Shown here one piece after another: positions 38,540 to 39,697 of a DNA stretch of 39,697 bases. The stretch is from Candidatus Krumholzibacteriia bacterium (GTDB taxonomy: Bacteria; Krumholzibacteriota; Krumholzibacteriia; JAJRXK01): NCBI GenBank assembly GCA_029932915.1, contig JAOZPE010000021.1, positions 1 to 39,697 on the forward strand. The letters run 5' to 3'. The notes beneath the pieces are model-generated. The model made no database searches, was not told the origin of the DNA, and worked only from the letters and a program-made list of their open reading frames with translations. The position numbers and the translations under genes were made by a program. Within the stretch, counting starts at the first letter, position 1. Every line of letters begins with the position of its first letter.

Positions 38540-39499
38540 TCAGGCCTTCCTGGCCGACTTGCCCGTTCGTGGTCGCCTCTTCCTTCTTCCCTGCTCACCC
38601 GAGAGGATCTCGTCGCGCCGGGCGATGAACGCCTCACGCGAGAGATGACCGGTGACGAATCGGTCCTCCAGGCGGAGCAGCTCGCTGCGGCGGCGACCGT
38701 CGGCGCGGATCTGCTCGCCGATGCCCGCAGCCCGGCTGTTCCCGTAGACCAGGGCCAGCGCGAGCAGGGCGGTGAGGATCGTGAAGAGGAGAAGGCGCGC
38801 CCGACGCTGGGAGAAGCGGTTGGGGCGGATCTCGATGTGCCACTCCTCCTTCGGCTGCGGAAGTGCCACGTGGGTCTGTGGCGTGGGGGAGGACGCCTGC
38901 CCAAGGCCTCCCGAGAGATGGAGCTCGAGGGTCGAGGGCTCGGCCACCGGATCGAGCAGATAGGTGGCGAAACCGGGCATGACCGAGGCCTCCTGGCGGT
39001 GCACACCCCTTCCCTCCACCTGCATGTCGTCGGGACGCACGTACAGGCGCAGGCCGTCGACGGGGTAGAAGAAGCGGGGCGCGAAGACGGTTTGCCCGGG
39101 GTAGGCGAGCGAATAGCCGATGGTCACCGAAGTGCGGCCGGCCGGCAGTGCTCCGGGAAGGATCCACCGTCCCGGCGCCTCGGGGTCGGCCGTGAGGCTG
39201 AGCTCCCGGCGGCCGTCGGCCGTGTTCACCGTGACCACCGGTTGATCTTCGAGTCCGGCGGGAAGGGAGAAGGACAGTCCGCCGTCCGGCGGCGTCCACT
39301 CCGTCGTGTGCGGATTCTCGAAGGAGTAGGCCTCCTTCACCTCCAGTCGGTCGCCGCTGCGCTGGAGGGTGGCCTGGTACATCGTCACCCGCAGGGTGGA
39401 GGTCGTGGGGGCGGCAACGCTGCTCCCGGGACCGCCGGCAAGGACGCCCATCGAAAGGAGGAGGGCCGCGAGGGTGAGGACAGCGCTTCGCGGGCTCAC
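38540..39499 (-). CDS. Exported single-pass membrane protein of unknown function in the ccm operon
   Basis: 319 aa. A signal peptide (MSPRSAVLTLAALLLSMGVLAG) precedes a beta-rich extracytoplasmic domain of about 190 residues with repeated Pro/Gly turns. A transmembrane helix at about 232-252 (LLLFTILTALLALALVYG) leads to a basic cytoplasmic tail containing LEDRFVTGHLSREAFIARRDEIL, a short helical hairpin reminiscent of SHOCT-like segments. GTG 39499 follows AAGGAGAG and overlaps the previous gene's stop (GTGA). No family is recognised. Its fixed position before ccmA suggests a role in haem handling or in assembly of a cytochrome complex. Confidence 0.8.
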   Translation of the reverse strand: MSPRSAVLTLAALLLSMGVLAGGPGSSVAAPTTSTLRVTMYQATLQRSGDRLEVKEAYSFENPHTTEWTPPDGGLSFSLPAGLEDQPVVTVNTADGRRELSLTADPEAPGRWILPGALPAGRTSVTIGYSLAYPGQTVFAPRFFYPVDGLRLYVRPDDMQVEGRGVHRQEASVMPGFATYLLDPVAEPSTLELHLSGGLGQASSPTPQTHVALPQPKEEWHIEIRPNRFSQRRARLLLFTILTALLALALVYGNSRAAGIGEQIRADGRRRSELLRLEDRFVTGHLSREAFIARRDEILSGEQGRRKRRPRTGKSARKA

Positions 39500-39697
39500 T
39501 GGATCTCTCCTTTCGTCGCACCGTCCTGCACCTTGGCGCCGCAGGCGGCGCAGAAACGCGCTCCCGGGGGCAAGGGCTCTCCGCAGGCGGCGCAGAAGCG
39601 GGCCGCGGTCGATCCGCCGCCGGTGGAGGGACGGTCCGGTGACCGCCGGGAGGAAGACGATTTCCCCTGCAGAAGGGCCTCGCTCTCCTGGAGGATC
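39496..39697 (-). CDS. Zinc-ribbon protein, C-terminal part (5' end beyond the window)
   Basis: The frame is open to the window edge, about 66 codons, with no start inside. It encodes an acidic/Ser-rich stretch followed by two CAACG knuckles separated by PLPPGARF, forming one zinc ribbon of the double-CxxC type, then KVQDGATKGEIQ and a stop. The stop overlaps the start of the downstream gene (GTGA). It is the upstream member of the ccm operon visible here. Confidence 0.82.
   Translation of the reverse strand, partial: ILQESEALLQGKSSSSRRSPDRPSTGGGSTAARFCAACGEPLPPGARFCAACGAKVQDGATKGEIQ

Overview
The window is a high-GC chromosomal segment from a Gram-negative bacterium. The evidence for that is a lipoprotein signal peptide, two outer-membrane beta-barrel proteins (one a patatin-POTRA-barrel protein of the type Vd class), and a remnant of a FlgD-like C-terminal sorting domain. 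A futalosine-pathway gene (mqnD), a CcmABCD haem-export cluster and a coenzyme B12-dependent ribonucleotide reductase point to an environmental lineage with respiratory menaquinone. A Krumholzibacteria/Eisenbacteria/Latescibacteria-like or other FCB-related or deltaproteobacterial-grade organism would fit, but this placement is inference. No rRNA, tRNA, complete insertion sequence or CRISPR array was seen.

Layout. 1-2763: a caspase-like surface lipoprotein, a 5'-truncated secreted-protein fragment, and a nested inverted-repeat region carrying a sigma54-like promoter. 2764-8152 (minus): a complete fatty-acid beta-oxidation operon fadN-fadA-fadE. 8453-11063: a GT4 glycosyltransferase and, convergent to it, an 8-oxoguanine-deaminase-type amidohydrolase. 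11064-13873: a 730-bp gene-free stretch with a sigma54 promoter, palindromic upstream sites and a terminator-ended RNA full of hairpins, facing the gene for a sigma54 enhancer-binding protein. 14042-22772: amino-acid and peptide catabolism, with the methylcrotonyl-CoA carboxylase beta subunit, prolidase PepQ, an M20 dipeptidase, a methylglutaconyl-CoA hydratase-type crotonase, a biotin carboxylase and BT-BCCP split into two overlapping frames, and an EamA transporter. 22798-28946: a FlgD-like fragment, a fused DAK2-DegV fatty-acid-kinase-type protein, SirB1, the type Vd patatin and an LMW-phosphatase/ArsC protein. 28947-34566: an NrdR-type operator and promoter followed by nrdJ-pyk-hypothetical. 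34705-36141: an outer-membrane barrel protein and mqnD. 36324-39697 (minus): a tightly overlapping operon of a partial zinc-ribbon gene, a membrane protein and ccmA-ccmB-ccmC-ccmD.

Functionally the window is dominated by catabolism of fatty acids (FadNAE), peptides (PepQ, M20) and leucine (carboxylase and hydratase). All of these feed acyl-CoA to a respiratory chain that needs menaquinone (MqnD) and c-type cytochromes (Ccm).

The most interesting region is 11200-11767. It contains a sigma54 -24/-12 promoter, upstream palindromes suited to an enhancer-binding protein, and a predicted RNA of about 370 nt. Several hairpins of that RNA, including the terminator, present the same UGGCGAG(A) loop. 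It lies next to a sigma54 activator gene. The architecture resembles activator-controlled sponge RNAs such as CrcZ, but the loop motif is different and I do not recognise the RNA. Other points of note are a carboxylase alpha subunit split at a G5 run, several genes whose -10-like hexamer lies exactly 6 nt before the start codon (leaderless pattern), and a well-formed NrdR box pair.
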